From an uncultured Pelagibacteraceae bacterium (GTDB lineage: Bacteria > Pseudomonadota > Alphaproteobacteria > Pelagibacterales > Pelagibacteraceae): a DNA stretch of 64,000 nt. The notes beneath the pieces are model-generated. The model made no database searches and was not told where the DNA came from. It saw only the letters and a list, made by a program, of their open reading frames with translations. This document shows, piece after piece, positions 1 through 9,676 of this stretch. Location: the NCBI GenBank assembly GCA_902596975.1, contig CACJWS010000001.1:83880-147879 (forward strand), written 5' to 3'. The position numbers were made by a program, and so were the translations under genes. The stretch's first letter is position 1; the number at the start of each line of letters is the position of its first letter.

Positions 1-30
1 TAAATAATTTATCTAAAAAATAGTACTAAT

Positions 31-95
31 TGCGATTGATTATCAATTGCGACAATATTGCAATTGATAATCATTTTCATTGAGAATAGTTATCA
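31..95 (+). promoter_or_regulatory. Tandem Fur-like boxes upstream of futA
   Basis: Seen: bases 65-79 match the 7-1-7 Fur consensus (TGATAAT-N-ATTATCA) at 14 of 15 positions, and bases 81-95 at 13 of 15. A third, weaker element at 31-45 keeps a perfect right half. All lie 50-120 nt before the futA start at 149. Known: ferric-uptake genes are repressed by Fe-loaded Fur-family proteins bound to such sites. Inferred: the operon is induced by iron limitation. Irr or RirA could also act in alphaproteobacteria, but the sites look like Fur boxes. Confidence 0.75.
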
Positions 96-148
96 TCCGC
101 ATTGCAGGACTAATTACGTTTAATATAAATATAAATTTAAGGAGTAGA

Positions 149-1171
149 ATGAGAAAATTAACAATAATTTCATTGTTTTTTTCTTTAATTTCAAGTTTTA
201 CGATTGCAGCTGAGGTCAATATTTTTAGTGCAAGACACTATGATTCTGACATTCAATTATATGAAAAGTTCACAGCAGCAACAGGAATTAAAGTTAACGT
301 GGTATCAGGTAAAGATAAAGCCCTGCAGAAAAGAATTACTGAAGAGGGAGCAGACTGTGTTGGAGATTTATACATCACAGCTGATGCTGGAAGATTAGGT
401 GCATTTGCAGCCAAAGGCATGATGCAAAACGCTGGTTGGTCAAAAGCTATTAAGGATGCTGTACCTGCACAATTTAGATCTGCTAAATGGACTGGAATAG
501 CTAAGAGAGCAAGAATAATTTATTATTCACCTGAAAGAGTAAATGCAAATGAACTAAATGGCATGACTTACGAAGGTCTAGCTGATCCAAAATGGAAAGG
601 TAGATTAGTAATAAGAAAATCTAATAACATTTATAACCAGTCTTTAGTTGCTTCACTAGTTAAGAATAATGGTAAAGCTAAAACTGCAGAATGGTCTAAA
701 GCTGTTGTGGCAAATATGGCAAGAACTCCAAAAGGTAACGATCGTGCTCAAATCATGGCTGTAGCTGCTGGAGAAGCTGATATAGCTGTTGCAAACACAT
801 ACTATCATGCGCTGATGTTATCTGGAAAAAAAGGTGCTGAACAACAAGAAGCAGCAAAAAAAGTAATGCCTTTTTTCCCTAATCAACAAGATAGAGGAAC
901 ACACATTAATATAAGTGGAGCTGGTATGCTTAAATATGCACCAAACAAAGCTAATGCTGTAAAATTAGTTGAGTTTTTATTATCAGAAGAGGCTCAAAAT
1001 CATATTGTGAATAATACTTTTGAGTATCCAATGATCGGTGGTGTAACACCCAATGATTTAGTTCCAGGCAAAGAGATGAACTTTGTAATGGATAATAAAA
1101 CAAGTGTTAAGTCATATGGTGCAAAACAAGCAGATGCATTAGAAGTAATGTTGGCTGCAGGTTGGAAGTAA
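149..1171 (+). CDS. futA: Fe(III) ABC transporter periplasmic binding protein (FutA/AfuA family)
   Basis: Periplasmic ferric-iron binding protein, 340 aa, the capture component of an FbpABC/Fut-type importer. The N-terminus is a signal peptide (MRK, hydrophobic core, cleavage likely after AA at residues 20-21). The mature protein starts EVNIFSARHYDSD and has a paired tyrosine (ANTYYHAL) typical of the Fe ligands of this family. The ATG at 149 was chosen over an in-frame upstream one at 80 because it has GGAG five bases before it and puts the signal peptide at the N-terminus. It is followed without a gap by a small ORF and then by futB and futC. Fur-like boxes lie upstream. Confidence 0.93.
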   Translation: MRKLTIISLFFSLISSFTIAAEVNIFSARHYDSDIQLYEKFTAATGIKVNVVSGKDKALQKRITEEGADCVGDLYITADAGRLGAFAAKGMMQNAGWSKAIKDAVPAQFRSAKWTGIAKRARIIYYSPERVNANELNGMTYEGLADPKWKGRLVIRKSNNIYNQSLVASLVKNNGKAKTAEWSKAVVANMARTPKGNDRAQIMAVAAGEADIAVANTYYHALMLSGKKGAEQQEAAKKVMPFFPNQQDRGTHINISGAGMLKYAPNKANAVKLVEFLLSEEAQNHIVNNTFEYPMIGGVTPNDLVPGKEMNFVMDNKTSVKSYGAKQADALEVMLAAGWK

Positions 1172-1345
1172 ATGATAGCTGATAAAAAAAAATTTACTAC
1201 GGAAGTTGATTATAATAAATCTTCCAAAGCCTGTCCTGCATGTGCTTCGGAGTGTGAAAAAATCAATAAACGTGTAAATAATAGAAAATTGTCTGAAATT
1301 AAAACTAAGGAGGTTCCGCATATCCTAAAAGTATTTAATTTTTGA
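1172..1345 (+). CDS. Unannotated 57-aa CxxCxxxC microprotein in the Fe(III) uptake operon
   Basis: Not a family I recognise. The ATG follows the futA stop codon directly (TAA then ATG), so translation is probably coupled. The 57-residue product begins MIADKKKFTTEVDYNK, carries the cluster CPACASEC (Cys 21, 24, 28: CxxCxxxC), has a lysine-rich second half and ends VFNF. No signal peptide or membrane segment is visible, so it would be cytoplasmic. Three closely spaced cysteines inside an iron-uptake operon suggest metal or Fe-S binding, iron sensing or a redox role, but this is inference. An antisense ORF over the same bases is taken as a shadow. It could also be a non-coding spacer. Confidence 0.55.
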   Translation: MIADKKKFTTEVDYNKSSKACPACASECEKINKRVNNRKLSEIKTKEVPHILKVFNF

Positions 1346-1358
1346 TTTTCTAAAGTTT

Positions 1359-1392
1359 GTGCCTATGGTTTGGTCTCCTAAGCCATGGGCAC
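1359..1392 (+). terminator. Intercistronic hairpin between futA/microprotein and futB
   Basis: Seen: a 13-bp stem (GTGCCTATGGTTT at 1359-1371 with its complement at 1380-1392, including two G-U pairs) and an 8-nt loop, followed by TTTTGATTTT. It lies 36 nt before the futB start. It could act as a leaky terminator or an RNase-blocking element, giving more binding protein than permease. It is not proven to be a full terminator because futBC have no obvious separate promoter. Confidence 0.7.
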
Positions 1393-1428
1393 TTTTGATT
1401 TTCATGATTATAAGGCGGATTATAATAT

Positions 1429-3039
1429 ATGAAATTTAATTCCTGGTACTTATCATCTTTTATAGTTTCATTTGTTGTTGCAATTCCAATTTTAACTGTG
1501 TTTGCAAGTTTCTTCCAAGAAACAACTAATTACTTTGATATTTTAAAAAATACATTTTTAATTGAATATATTTATAATTCCTTAATATTACTTTTAGGAG
1601 TTTTAGTTCTTACATTATTCTTAGGTGTTGGCAGTGCATATGTAGTTTCATTTTACGATTTTCCAGGCGTTAAATTTTTTAAATGGGCTTTAATATTATC
1701 TTTTGCAGTACCTGCTTACATTTATGCTTATTCATTAACTGCTTTTTTTGAAAACTTTGGAACACTATACTCAATATTGAAATCTTTATTTGGACCTGGT
1801 GAATATAATCAATCCATTCCAAAATTTGATGGTATGCTTGGTGCTATTTTATCTATTTCTTTTTCACTATTTGGATATGTTTACGTTTTAACTAGAGCAT
1901 CTTTTCATTATCAGTCTCAAAATTTAATAGAATTAGGACAAAATCTAGGTTTTTCAAAATATAAATCTTTCTTTAAAATCATTTTACCATCTGCAAGACC
2001 AGCTATAGTTGCGGGTTTAGCATTAGTTGCTATGGAAACATTATCAGATTTTGGAGCAGTATCATTTTTTGGAATAGCAACTCTTACTACTGGAATATAT
2101 GATTCATGGATATCTTTTGATGATTTAGCTTTTGCAAATCAGCTCTCATTTTTTTTGCTATTATTTATATTGGGACTTTTTTTTATTGAGAATATTTCAA
2201 GAAAAAAAGCTCAATATCACTCTCCGGTTAAGGGAGGAATTAAAGAAAAGAAGAAAATTAAATTAAACTTTTCAAAAGGTTCTTTAGCATTCGGATTTTG
2301 TTTTTTAGTTTTTTTAGTCAGCTTTTTATTCCCTGTTTTACAAATGTTGTATTGGACAATAATTTTTCCAAAAAATTTATTTGATTTAAATACTTTTCAA
2401 TTATTTATAAACACAATTTACTTGGTATTTTTATCAAGTCTTGTTCTCGTAATTTTTTCATTTATTTCAAATTATGGAAACAGAGTAACTAAAAGTAAAT
2501 TCTTAAATTATCTTACAACATTTTCTATTACTGGTTATGCAATTCCTGGTGTAATTTTAGCTGTAGCATTCATCACTTTTATTGCTTGGTTTGATAATAC
2601 TTTTATAAAAGCCTTTGAATTTAATTCTATAAAGAGAGTATTTATAGGATCTATTTTTGGTTTAGTAATAGTTTATTTTATCAGATTTTATTCATTAGCT
2701 TATAACGGTTTGAAAACTGGTTATGAAAGAATAAATAGGTCAATTGATGAAAGTTCTTATCTTCTTGGTTACTCGAAAATAAAAACTTTTTTAGGAATTC
2801 ATGTTCCTTATTTAAAAAATTCTGTTTTTCTTATTGGGATATTGATTACTATAGAAGTAATAAAAGAATTGCCTATAACTTTGATATTGAGACCATTTAA
2901 CTTTGAAACATTCGCTACAACAGCATATATTTTTGCATCTCAAGATCTCTTAGAGGCTGCAGCAGTTCCATCATTATTCTTGATATTAATTGCAAGTACA
3001 TTTATTTTGATAACTTCTAAATTTATTTTGAAAGACTAA
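1429..3039 (+). CDS. futB: Fe(III) ABC transporter permease (FutB/AfuB family, fused two-domain)
   Basis: Inner-membrane permease of the ferric-iron importer, 536 aa. The sequence shows two homologous BPD-type halves separated by a charged linker near residues 270-280 (KKAQYHSPVKGGIKEKKK). Each half has several strongly hydrophobic spans and an EAA-like loop (ELGQNLGFSKYKSFFKIILPSARPA in shortened form; and ESSYLLGYSKIKTFLGIHVP), which docks the ATPase. A fused two-domain permease is normal for FbpB/FutB. The start has AAGGCGG about ten bases upstream. Its stop overlaps the futC start by one base (TAATG), implying coupling. Confidence 0.92.
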   Translation: MKFNSWYLSSFIVSFVVAIPILTVFASFFQETTNYFDILKNTFLIEYIYNSLILLLGVLVLTLFLGVGSAYVVSFYDFPGVKFFKWALILSFAVPAYIYAYSLTAFFENFGTLYSILKSLFGPGEYNQSIPKFDGMLGAILSISFSLFGYVYVLTRASFHYQSQNLIELGQNLGFSKYKSFFKIILPSARPAIVAGLALVAMETLSDFGAVSFFGIATLTTGIYDSWISFDDLAFANQLSFFLLLFILGLFFIENISRKKAQYHSPVKGGIKEKKKIKLNFSKGSLAFGFCFLVFLVSFLFPVLQMLYWTIIFPKNLFDLNTFQLFINTIYLVFLSSLVLVIFSFISNYGNRVTKSKFLNYLTTFSITGYAIPGVILAVAFITFIAWFDNTFIKAFEFNSIKRVFIGSIFGLVIVYFIRFYSLAYNGLKTGYERINRSIDESSYLLGYSKIKTFLGIHVPYLKNSVFLIGILITIEVIKELPITLILRPFNFETFATTAYIFASQDLLEAAAVPSLFLILIASTFILITSKFILKD

Positions 3040-4094
3040 TGACTAATAATTTTTTTGAAATTGAAAATGTATCTTTTGCTGCTGGCGGGAAAAATAAAGT
3101 TAATAATGTTTCTTTAAAAATTGAAAATGAAGGTGAAATTGTATGTTTACTTGGCCCCTCAGGCATAGGTAAAACCACAATATTAAGAACTATTGCAGGT
3201 TTAGAAAAAATTAATAAAGGTAAAATTAATCTAAAAGGCAGAACAATTTCTTCTGAAAATATTCATATCGAACCAGAAAATCGTAATATTGCTCTATCAT
3301 TTCAAGAGAACAGCTTATTTCCTCATTACAATATAGAAAAAAATATTAATCTTGGCTCTGATAGAGTGAAAGATGATAAAAAAATACAAACTAAAGAAGT
3401 AATTAATTTTTTAAACTTAAACAAAATATTAAATAAATTTCCGCATGAGATAAGTGCTGGCGAAGCCCAAAGAGCATCTCTAGCAAGATCTTTAGTTTCT
3501 CAACCAGATTTATTAATGCTTGATGAGCCATTATCTAATGTAGATCAAAGTTTTAAGGAGGAAATTCAAGTTGAATTAAAACAAATTTTAACAAATTCTA
3601 AAATAACTACAATAATTGTAACACACGATTCTTATGAAGCTTTTTATCTAGGCAGTAAATGTGGAATAATATTAGATGGTGAATTAAAGCAATATGATGA
3701 TCCATATAATGTTTATCATTTGCCAAATTCAGTAGAGGTAGTTAATTTTTTAAATAGAGGCACATTAATACCAGCAGAAGTTACCAGTCCGAAAAGTCTT
3801 GAAAATGAAGATTTAGGTACAATAACTGGAAATTTCGCTAGACCGTTCCCAATAGGATCTAAAGTAAAACTATTAATACAGCCAGAGGACTTACAGCATG
3901 ATGATGCGAGCAATCTTAAACTTGAAGTAGTAGATAGAAAATTCAGAGGATCAAATTTTATTTATACATTAAAAACATTAAGTAATAAATTAATACCAGT
4001 TTTTGTGCATTCTCATCATATTCATCAACATGAAGTTGATGAAAAATTTGGTATAAAAAGACCCATCCATATCGATCATATTGTTTGCTTTTAA
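3039..4094 (+). CDS. futC: Fe(III) ABC transporter ATP-binding protein (FutC/AfuC family)
   Basis: Cytoplasmic ATPase of the ferric importer, 351 aa. It has Walker A GPSGIGKTT (residues 39-47), a Q-loop in ALSFQENSLFPHY, Walker B LLMLDEPLSNVD and the H-loop VTHDSYEAF. The ABC signature is ISAGEAQR rather than LSGGQQQR, a mild variant. A C-terminal TOBE-like domain (about 240-351) is present, as in other iron and polyamine ATPases. It overlaps futB by one base and ends the operon 26 nt before the next gene. Confidence 0.93.
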   Translation: MTNNFFEIENVSFAAGGKNKVNNVSLKIENEGEIVCLLGPSGIGKTTILRTIAGLEKINKGKINLKGRTISSENIHIEPENRNIALSFQENSLFPHYNIEKNINLGSDRVKDDKKIQTKEVINFLNLNKILNKFPHEISAGEAQRASLARSLVSQPDLLMLDEPLSNVDQSFKEEIQVELKQILTNSKITTIIVTHDSYEAFYLGSKCGIILDGELKQYDDPYNVYHLPNSVEVVNFLNRGTLIPAEVTSPKSLENEDLGTITGNFARPFPIGSKVKLLIQPEDLQHDDASNLKLEVVDRKFRGSNFIYTLKTLSNKLIPVFVHSHHIHQHEVDEKFGIKRPIHIDHIVCF

Positions 4095-4120
4095 ATTTAA
4101 TCGTATAAATCACATTAAGT

Positions 4121-6559
4121 ATGAAAGAGTTACCAAAAAGTACTAAAGTAGTTGTTATAGGTGGAGGCGTTGCTGGAACATCATGTGCTTATCATCTGGC
4201 AAAATTTGGTTGGAAAGATGTAATTTTGCTTGAAAGAGATCAATTAACATCAGGAACTACTTGGCACGCTGCAGGTCTTCTTGGTCAATTAGGTGCATCA
4301 TCAACAATTACAAAAATAAGAAAATATTCTTTAGATCTTTATAAAGATTTAGAAAAGACTACAGGTCTATCAACCGGAATGAAACAAAATGGTGCAATCA
4401 CAGTTGCATCTACCAAAGAAAGAATGCAAGAACTACTAAGACAAGCAACAACTGCTCAATTATCAGATGTTGAAGTAGAAGTTCTTAATAAAAAACGTTT
4501 AAAGGAATTGTATCCCGTATTACATAGTGAAGATATTGTGGGTGGTGTTTATATGCCAAAAGATGCTCAAGCAGATCCAGTTGGAGTAACTAACGTACTT
4601 GCAAAAGCTGCAAAAATGGAGGGCGCAAAGATTTTTGAAAAAACACCTGTAAAAAAAATTTTAATTAAAAATTCTAGAATTAGTGGGGTAGAAACTGATA
4701 AAGGTGTCATCGATTGTGAATACGTTGTTATGGCTACAGGAATGTGGTCAAGACAATTAGGTGAAGAAATTAATGTTAGTGTTCCTTTATACCCAAATGA
4801 ACATTTTTATATAATCACTGAGCCAATAAAAAATTTACCTCAAAATCTTCCCGTTTTAAGAGATTATAATGCCTGTTTATATTTGAAAGAAGATGCAGGA
4901 AAAATGCTTGTTGGTATTTTTGAACCAAAGGCAAAACCGGCTTTTAAAGATACAGGAAGAGTGCCAGACAATTTTTCGTTTGGTGAACTGCCAGATGATT
5001 TTGATCACTTTGAACCTTTCTTAGTAAAATCATTTCATAGATTGCCAATGTTAGAAAGTGCAGGAATAAGAAAATTCTTCTCTGGTCCAGAGTCTTTTAC
5101 TCCAGATACTCAATATTTATTAGGCGAAACCCCTGAAGTTAGAAATCTATATACATGTTGTGGCTTTAATAGCATTGGAATTGCTAGTTCAGGAGGAGCA
5201 GGTAGGGTTACTGCCGAATGGATGATGAATGGATATATTAATGAAGATTTATTTTCAGTGGATATTAAAAGGTTTCAAAAATTCCATTCATCAAAAAACT
5301 TTATTATGGAAAGAGTAACAGAAACGCTTGGTGATCTGTATGGAATGCATTGGCCTTATAAACAACCAAATACATCAAGAAATCAAAAACTTTTGCCCTA
5401 TCATGAAGAATTAAAAAGAGTAGGAGCTTGTTTTGGAGTTGCAGGAGGATTTGAAAGACCAATGTGGTATTCATTAAATGGTAAAGAGCCTAAATATGAA
5501 TATAGTTTTAATTATCAAAATTGGTACCCTTCAGCAAAACACGAAACTTTAAATGCAAGAAAAAATGTTGGTCTATTTGATTTCTCAACATTTTCAAAAT
5601 TTGATTTGAAAGGTGAAAAAACTCACCAAGAACTACAAAAGTTGTGTACCGCTAATATTAGAAATGAGATTGGAAAAACAACGTACACTCATATGTTAAA
5701 TGAAGATGGTGGAATAGAAACAGATTTAACTGTTGTATGTATGGATAAAAATTATTTTAGAATTGTAAGCTCAGCAGCTACGAGAGAACACGATAAATAT
5801 CATATATTAAAGTATTTAGATGAAGATGTATCATTTAAAGATGTAACAGAGGATATTTGTTGTTTAGGATTATTCGGTCCAAAGAGTAGAGAGATGATTT
5901 CGAAAATAAGTAATGATGATTTTAGTAATGATGAATTTAAGTTTGGGACTGGGAAGTTCATCATGATAAATGGTGTTAAAGTTTGGGCTCAACGACTTTC
6001 TTATGTTGGTGAATTAGGATTTGAGCTTTATGTTGACTCAAGTTTAGCTAAGGATTTATATGAAATTCTAATTGAAGAGGGAAAAAACTTCGAACTATCT
6101 CATTGTGGAATGCATGCAATGGATATTATGAGAATGGAAAGTGGATTTGTTCACTGGGGACATGATATTTCACCAGAGGAAAATCAGTATCAAGCAGGTT
6201 TAAAATTTGCAATTAGTTATAAGAAAAATGTAAACTTTATTGGAAAAGATGCTCTATTAAAAATTAAAGACCAAAAATTAGATAAAAGGATGATGATGTT
6301 TACTCTTAAAGATAGTAAACCTGGTGAGCCACTTTTATTACATGAAGAACCTATTTATATGGATAATAAAATTATTGGAAGAACAACTTCAGGAAATTAT
6401 TCTTTTTGTTATGATAAAAATCTTTCTTTTGGATATGTCAATTCTGGTAATACAGTTGAAACATTAAAAGACAAAAATATATATATTGAAATTGAAAAAC
6501 AAAAATATCCAGTTGAGGTATTGGAAAAACCTTTAAACAATAAGGATTTTAAGAACTAA
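4121..6559 (+). CDS. Dimethylglycine/sarcosine dehydrogenase-like FAD + GcvT protein
   Basis: Two-part demethylating dehydrogenase, 812 aa, close to the length of mitochondrial DMGDH/SARDH. The N-terminal half is a DAO-type FAD domain with VVVIGGGVAGTSCAYHL (10-26) and TWHAAGL, where His49 corresponds to the covalent flavin-binding histidine of the family. The C-terminal half (from about residue 420) is a GcvT/aminomethyltransferase-like folate domain. Known: such enzymes oxidise N-methyl groups of dimethylglycine or sarcosine and pass the one-carbon unit to tetrahydrofolate. The exact substrate is not determined here. Glycine betaine breakdown is a likely context in marine bacteria. The 3' end overlaps the convergent transporter gene by 11 nt. 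Confidence 0.85.
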   Translation: MKELPKSTKVVVIGGGVAGTSCAYHLAKFGWKDVILLERDQLTSGTTWHAAGLLGQLGASSTITKIRKYSLDLYKDLEKTTGLSTGMKQNGAITVASTKERMQELLRQATTAQLSDVEVEVLNKKRLKELYPVLHSEDIVGGVYMPKDAQADPVGVTNVLAKAAKMEGAKIFEKTPVKKILIKNSRISGVETDKGVIDCEYVVMATGMWSRQLGEEINVSVPLYPNEHFYIITEPIKNLPQNLPVLRDYNACLYLKEDAGKMLVGIFEPKAKPAFKDTGRVPDNFSFGELPDDFDHFEPFLVKSFHRLPMLESAGIRKFFSGPESFTPDTQYLLGETPEVRNLYTCCGFNSIGIASSGGAGRVTAEWMMNGYINEDLFSVDIKRFQKFHSSKNFIMERVTETLGDLYGMHWPYKQPNTSRNQKLLPYHEELKRVGACFGVAGGFERPMWYSLNGKEPKYEYSFNYQNWYPSAKHETLNARKNVGLFDFSTFSKFDLKGEKTHQELQKLCTANIRNEIGKTTYTHMLNEDGGIETDLTVVCMDKNYFRIVSSAATREHDKYHILKYLDEDVSFKDVTEDICCLGLFGPKSREMISKISNDDFSNDEFKFGTGKFIMINGVKVWAQRLSYVGELGFELYVDSSLAKDLYEILIEEGKNFELSHCGMHAMDIMRMESGFVHWGHDISPEENQYQAGLKFAISYKKNVNFIGKDALLKIKDQKLDKRMMMFTLKDSKPGEPLLLHEEPIYMDNKIIGRTTSGNYSFCYDKNLSFGYVNSGNTVETLKDKNIYIEIEKQKYPVEVLEKPLNNKDFKN

Positions 6560-7430
6560 GTTTTTTTTTTCTACTCTCGGCCTGAACAAATAAAACTCCA
6601 AAAACTATTATTCCAATAACTCCAAAAGTTTTATTAAAATCAAAAGGTACTCCAAATATATAAAAATTAATTAATGTTGACCAAATTAATTGTGAATATT
6701 GAAAATTAGTTACAAAAGATAAATTTGATAGCTGAATTGCAAATATAATTAAAAGGTGGCTAGTAAAACCTAATACACCTAGAAACACTAGCCAAATCCA
6801 CAAACTTTTATTCTCAATTGGTGTCCAGTCAAACATTACATAAATAGAGAAAACAATGGCCCCTACAACAGCAGCATAAAATAACGCCACTAAAGGATCA
6901 TTATTACCAGAAATAAATTTTGTAAAAAATTGATATAAAGCCCAACATACTGGTGGTACCAAAGGAAAAATTAAGTCTAAACTTAATACCTTCATACTTG
7001 GACTCATTGAATAAATTATACACCCAAAACTTAACAACATTAAAACTATACCTTTAGGTGAAAGAATATCTTTTAAAAATATCGCTGTTAAAATTGATAC
7101 TATTAGTGGAGCTGAAAAGAAAACTACATAGATATCTACAAGGTCAAATTTTTGTAAAGAATGAATGAAAAAAAAAGTAGCAAAAACCATGAGGATCGAT
7201 CTAATGATATTAATTTTAAAATTACTTTTTAGGTTCAACTTAGGTTTTAATATTGCAAATAAAATTAAAATAATAACAAAGTGAAAAAAAAATCTGCCCC
7301 AAATTACTTGATTTAATGGCATTAATGTTCCCAGATATTTTGCAGTAGAGTCTTGGCAAACTAAAATAAAAAATCCTGATATAGATAAAATTATAACTTT
7401 AGTAATAGATTTATTTTTTAATAAATTCAT
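6549..7430 (-). CDS. EamA/DMT-family membrane transporter
   Basis: Integral membrane protein, 293 aa, of the drug/metabolite transporter superfamily. It has about ten hydrophobic helices arranged as two EamA repeats, and it starts with a helix followed by the GRFFFHF segment typical of these exporters. Substrate is unknown; members export amino acids and other metabolites. It is the last gene of a leftward group (guaC, dehydrogenase, this gene) with a 15-nt gap to the dehydrogenase. Its 3' end overlaps the convergent DMGDH-like gene. Confidence 0.85.
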   Translation of the reverse strand: MNLLKNKSITKVIILSISGFFILVCQDSTAKYLGTLMPLNQVIWGRFFFHFVIILILFAILKPKLNLKSNFKINIIRSILMVFATFFFIHSLQKFDLVDIYVVFFSAPLIVSILTAIFLKDILSPKGIVLMLLSFGCIIYSMSPSMKVLSLDLIFPLVPPVCWALYQFFTKFISGNNDPLVALFYAAVVGAIVFSIYVMFDWTPIENKSLWIWLVFLGVLGFTSHLLIIFAIQLSNLSFVTNFQYSQLIWSTLINFYIFGVPFDFNKTFGVIGIIVFGVLFVQAESRKKKLSS

Positions 7431-7445
7431 AGTTTTGAATAAACT

Positions 7446-8519
7446 TTAGACTGAACTAAGATTGTCTAAAATTTTTTTTGAACACTGTTCTGTATTACTA
7501 GACCCTTGAAGATCTTTTGTTCGACTGTTTTTATCTTTAAGAGTTAATTCAATTGATTTTACTATTCTATCAGAAGCTTCTTTTTCACCTAAATAATCTA
7601 ACATCATAGCAGCTGACCAAATTTGACCCACTGGATTAGCTATCCCTTGTCCCGCAATATCTGGCGCAGATCCATGTACGGGTTCAAATAATGATGGATA
7701 CTTATTAGTTGGATTTATATTTCCAGACGGTGCAATACCAATAGTTCCAGTACAAGCTGGTCCTAGATCAGATAGAATATCCCCAAAAAGGTTTGATGCG
7801 ACTATCACATCAAAACGTTCAGGACTTAGAACAAATCTAGCAGCTAATATATCAATATGGTACTGATCAGTTTCAACATCAGGATAATTTTTTTTATTTT
7901 CATTAAATCTTTCGTCCCAATAAGGCATTGTAATTGATATTCCATTTGATTTAGTTGCACTTGTTATTTTTTTTCTTTTTCTTTTTTTAGCTAATTCAAA
8001 TGCAAATTGTTGAACTCTATCTATTCCATATTTTGACATTATTGTTTCTTGGATAACTACCTCTCTATCAGTTCCCTGATACATTCTTCCACCGACTGAT
8101 GAGTATTCACCTTCAGTATTTTCTCTTACAATTATCATGTCAATATCACCTGGCTTTTTATTAGCTAACGGAGCATTTACACCTTCAAAAAGTTTTACAG
8201 GTCTTAAGTTAATAAATTGATCAAACTCTCTTCTAAATTTTAATAATGAACCCCAAAGTGTAATATGGTCAGGGTATTTATCTGGCATACCAACAGCACC
8301 AAAAAAAATTGCATCGTGTTTAATTAATTTATCTTTCCAGTCATCTGGCATCATTTTTCCATACTTTTCGTAATAATCACATGATGCAAAATCATAATCT
8401 TCTATATTCAATTTGAATTGATGTTGTTGAGAAATTTCTTTTAATATTTTTTGTGCCTCAGGTACAACTTCTTTACCAATACCGTCACCAGCAATTGACG
8501 CTATAGAATACTCTTTCAT
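7446..8519 (-). CDS. Isocitrate/isopropylmalate dehydrogenase-family enzyme (tartrate or D-malate dehydrogenase type)
   Basis: NAD-dependent decarboxylating beta-hydroxyacid dehydrogenase, 357 aa. It shows the family start SIASIAGDGIGKEVVPEA, the substrate loop FRREFDQFINLRPVKLF, the VRENTEGEYSSVGGRM motif and the metal-site segment ASNLFGDILSDLGPA, ending with the adenine-binding HGSAPDIAGQGIANP. The LRPVKLF and ENTEGEYS pattern is closer to tartrate/D-malate dehydrogenase (TtuC/DmlA) than to true LeuB. Substrate choice is inference. It lies directly before guaC (start and stop adjacent) on the same strand. Confidence 0.83.
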   Translation of the reverse strand: MKEYSIASIAGDGIGKEVVPEAQKILKEISQQHQFKLNIEDYDFASCDYYEKYGKMMPDDWKDKLIKHDAIFFGAVGMPDKYPDHITLWGSLLKFRREFDQFINLRPVKLFEGVNAPLANKKPGDIDMIIVRENTEGEYSSVGGRMYQGTDREVVIQETIMSKYGIDRVQQFAFELAKKRKRKKITSATKSNGISITMPYWDERFNENKKNYPDVETDQYHIDILAARFVLSPERFDVIVASNLFGDILSDLGPACTGTIGIAPSGNINPTNKYPSLFEPVHGSAPDIAGQGIANPVGQIWSAAMMLDYLGEKEASDRIVKSIELTLKDKNSRTKDLQGSSNTEQCSKKILDNLSSV

Positions 8520-9554
8520 TTATTTTACAAATGTATCGTTAAATTGCTTTGTAACTCTTACAAAAGTCGTACATTTACTTAATTGTTTTAATGAGGGTGC
8601 TCCAACATATGTGCAACTACTTCTTACACCACCTAAAATATTTAAAATTGTATCATTAATTTTACCACGATACTTAACTCTTACTGTTCTACCTTCACTG
8701 CTTCTATAATCAGATAAACCACCATAATGTTTTTTGTTAGCTGTTTCAGAACTTGATCCATAAAATTCTATATATTTTGAACCATTAGATTTTACTAATT
8801 TTCCTTTACCTTCATCGTGACCCGCAAACATTCCTCCAAGCATAACAAAATCAGCTCCACCACCAAATGCTTTAGCAACATCACCTGGACATGTGCATCC
8901 ACCATCTGCAATAATATGTGCACCTAATCCGTGAGCAGCATCAGCGCATTCTATCACTGCACTTAACTGTGGATATCCAACTCCAGTTTGTATTCGTGTA
9001 GTACAGACACTTCCAGGTCCAATTCCAACTTTAACAATATCTGCACCTGATAAAATTAATTCTTGAGTCATATCAGCGGTAACAACATTACCTGCTATGA
9101 TTGTTTTCGTTGGATATTTATCTCTAACAGATTTTAAAAATTTACTAAAATGCTCTGAATAACCGTTTGCAACATCAATACATATAAATTTAATGAAACT
9201 AAATTCTTTTAAAACTTTATCTAAATTTTGAAAATCTTCTTTTTTTGTTCCAATACTTAAAGCTACATTTGGATATATTGATTTAATTTTTTTAAATTGT
9301 TTTATTTTTTTAACATCATGCTGTTTTGTTAAGCATGTAATCATTCCATATTCTGATAACTTTTGTGCAACACCTAGCTCTCCAACACCATCCATGTTAG
9401 CAGCCATTATAGGAATTCCAGACCATTCGTTATTACTGTATTTAAAACGATAAGTTCTCTTTAGATTTACATCTTTTCTACTTTTAAGAGTGCTTCTTTT
9501 AGGTCTAAAAAGTACGTCGGAATAATCTAGTTTTAGCTCTTCTTCAATTCTCAC
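8520..9554 (-). CDS. guaC: GMP reductase
   Basis: NADPH-dependent GMP reductase, converting GMP to IMP plus ammonia in purine interconversion. It belongs to the IMPDH/GMPR TIM-barrel family with the catalytic cysteine in GPGSVCTTR. It has no CBS insert, and its length (344 aa) and C-terminal [12 protein letters not shown] mark GMPR rather than IMPDH. The GTG at 9554 was chosen because GuaC proteins begin MRIEE-LK; an in-frame ATG at 9572 would add six residues (MYTFIF). Neither start has a clear ribosome binding site. Confidence 0.88.
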   Translation of the reverse strand: MRIEEELKLDYSDVLFRPKRSTLKSRKDVNLKRTYRFKYSNNEWSGIPIMAANMDGVGELGVAQKLSEYGMITCLTKQHDVKKIKQFKKIKSIYPNVALSIGTKKEDFQNLDKVLKEFSFIKFICIDVANGYSEHFSKFLKSVRDKYPTKTIIAGNVVTADMTQELILSGADIVKVGIGPGSVCTTRIQTGVGYPQLSAVIECADAAHGLGAHIIADGGCTCPGDVAKAFGGGADFVMLGGMFAGHDEGKGKLVKSNGSKYIEFYGSSSETANKKHYGGLSDYRSSEGRTVRVKYRGKINDTILNILGGVRSSCTYVGAPSLKQLSKCTTFVRVTKQFNDTFVK

Positions 9555-9676
9555 AAAAATGAAGGTATACATCCAATGAATGATAATTCAATTTAATAAT
9601 TAAGCTTATTAACCTTGTATTTGAACAATTTTAAAATTACTGATTGAATTGTAAAAATATAAATTAAAGTAAATAA

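Noticed and set aside
1139..1321. 60-aa antisense ORF over the futA end and the microprotein
   Set aside because: Antisense to two frames that fit the operon better; low-complexity and no motif or ribosome binding site.
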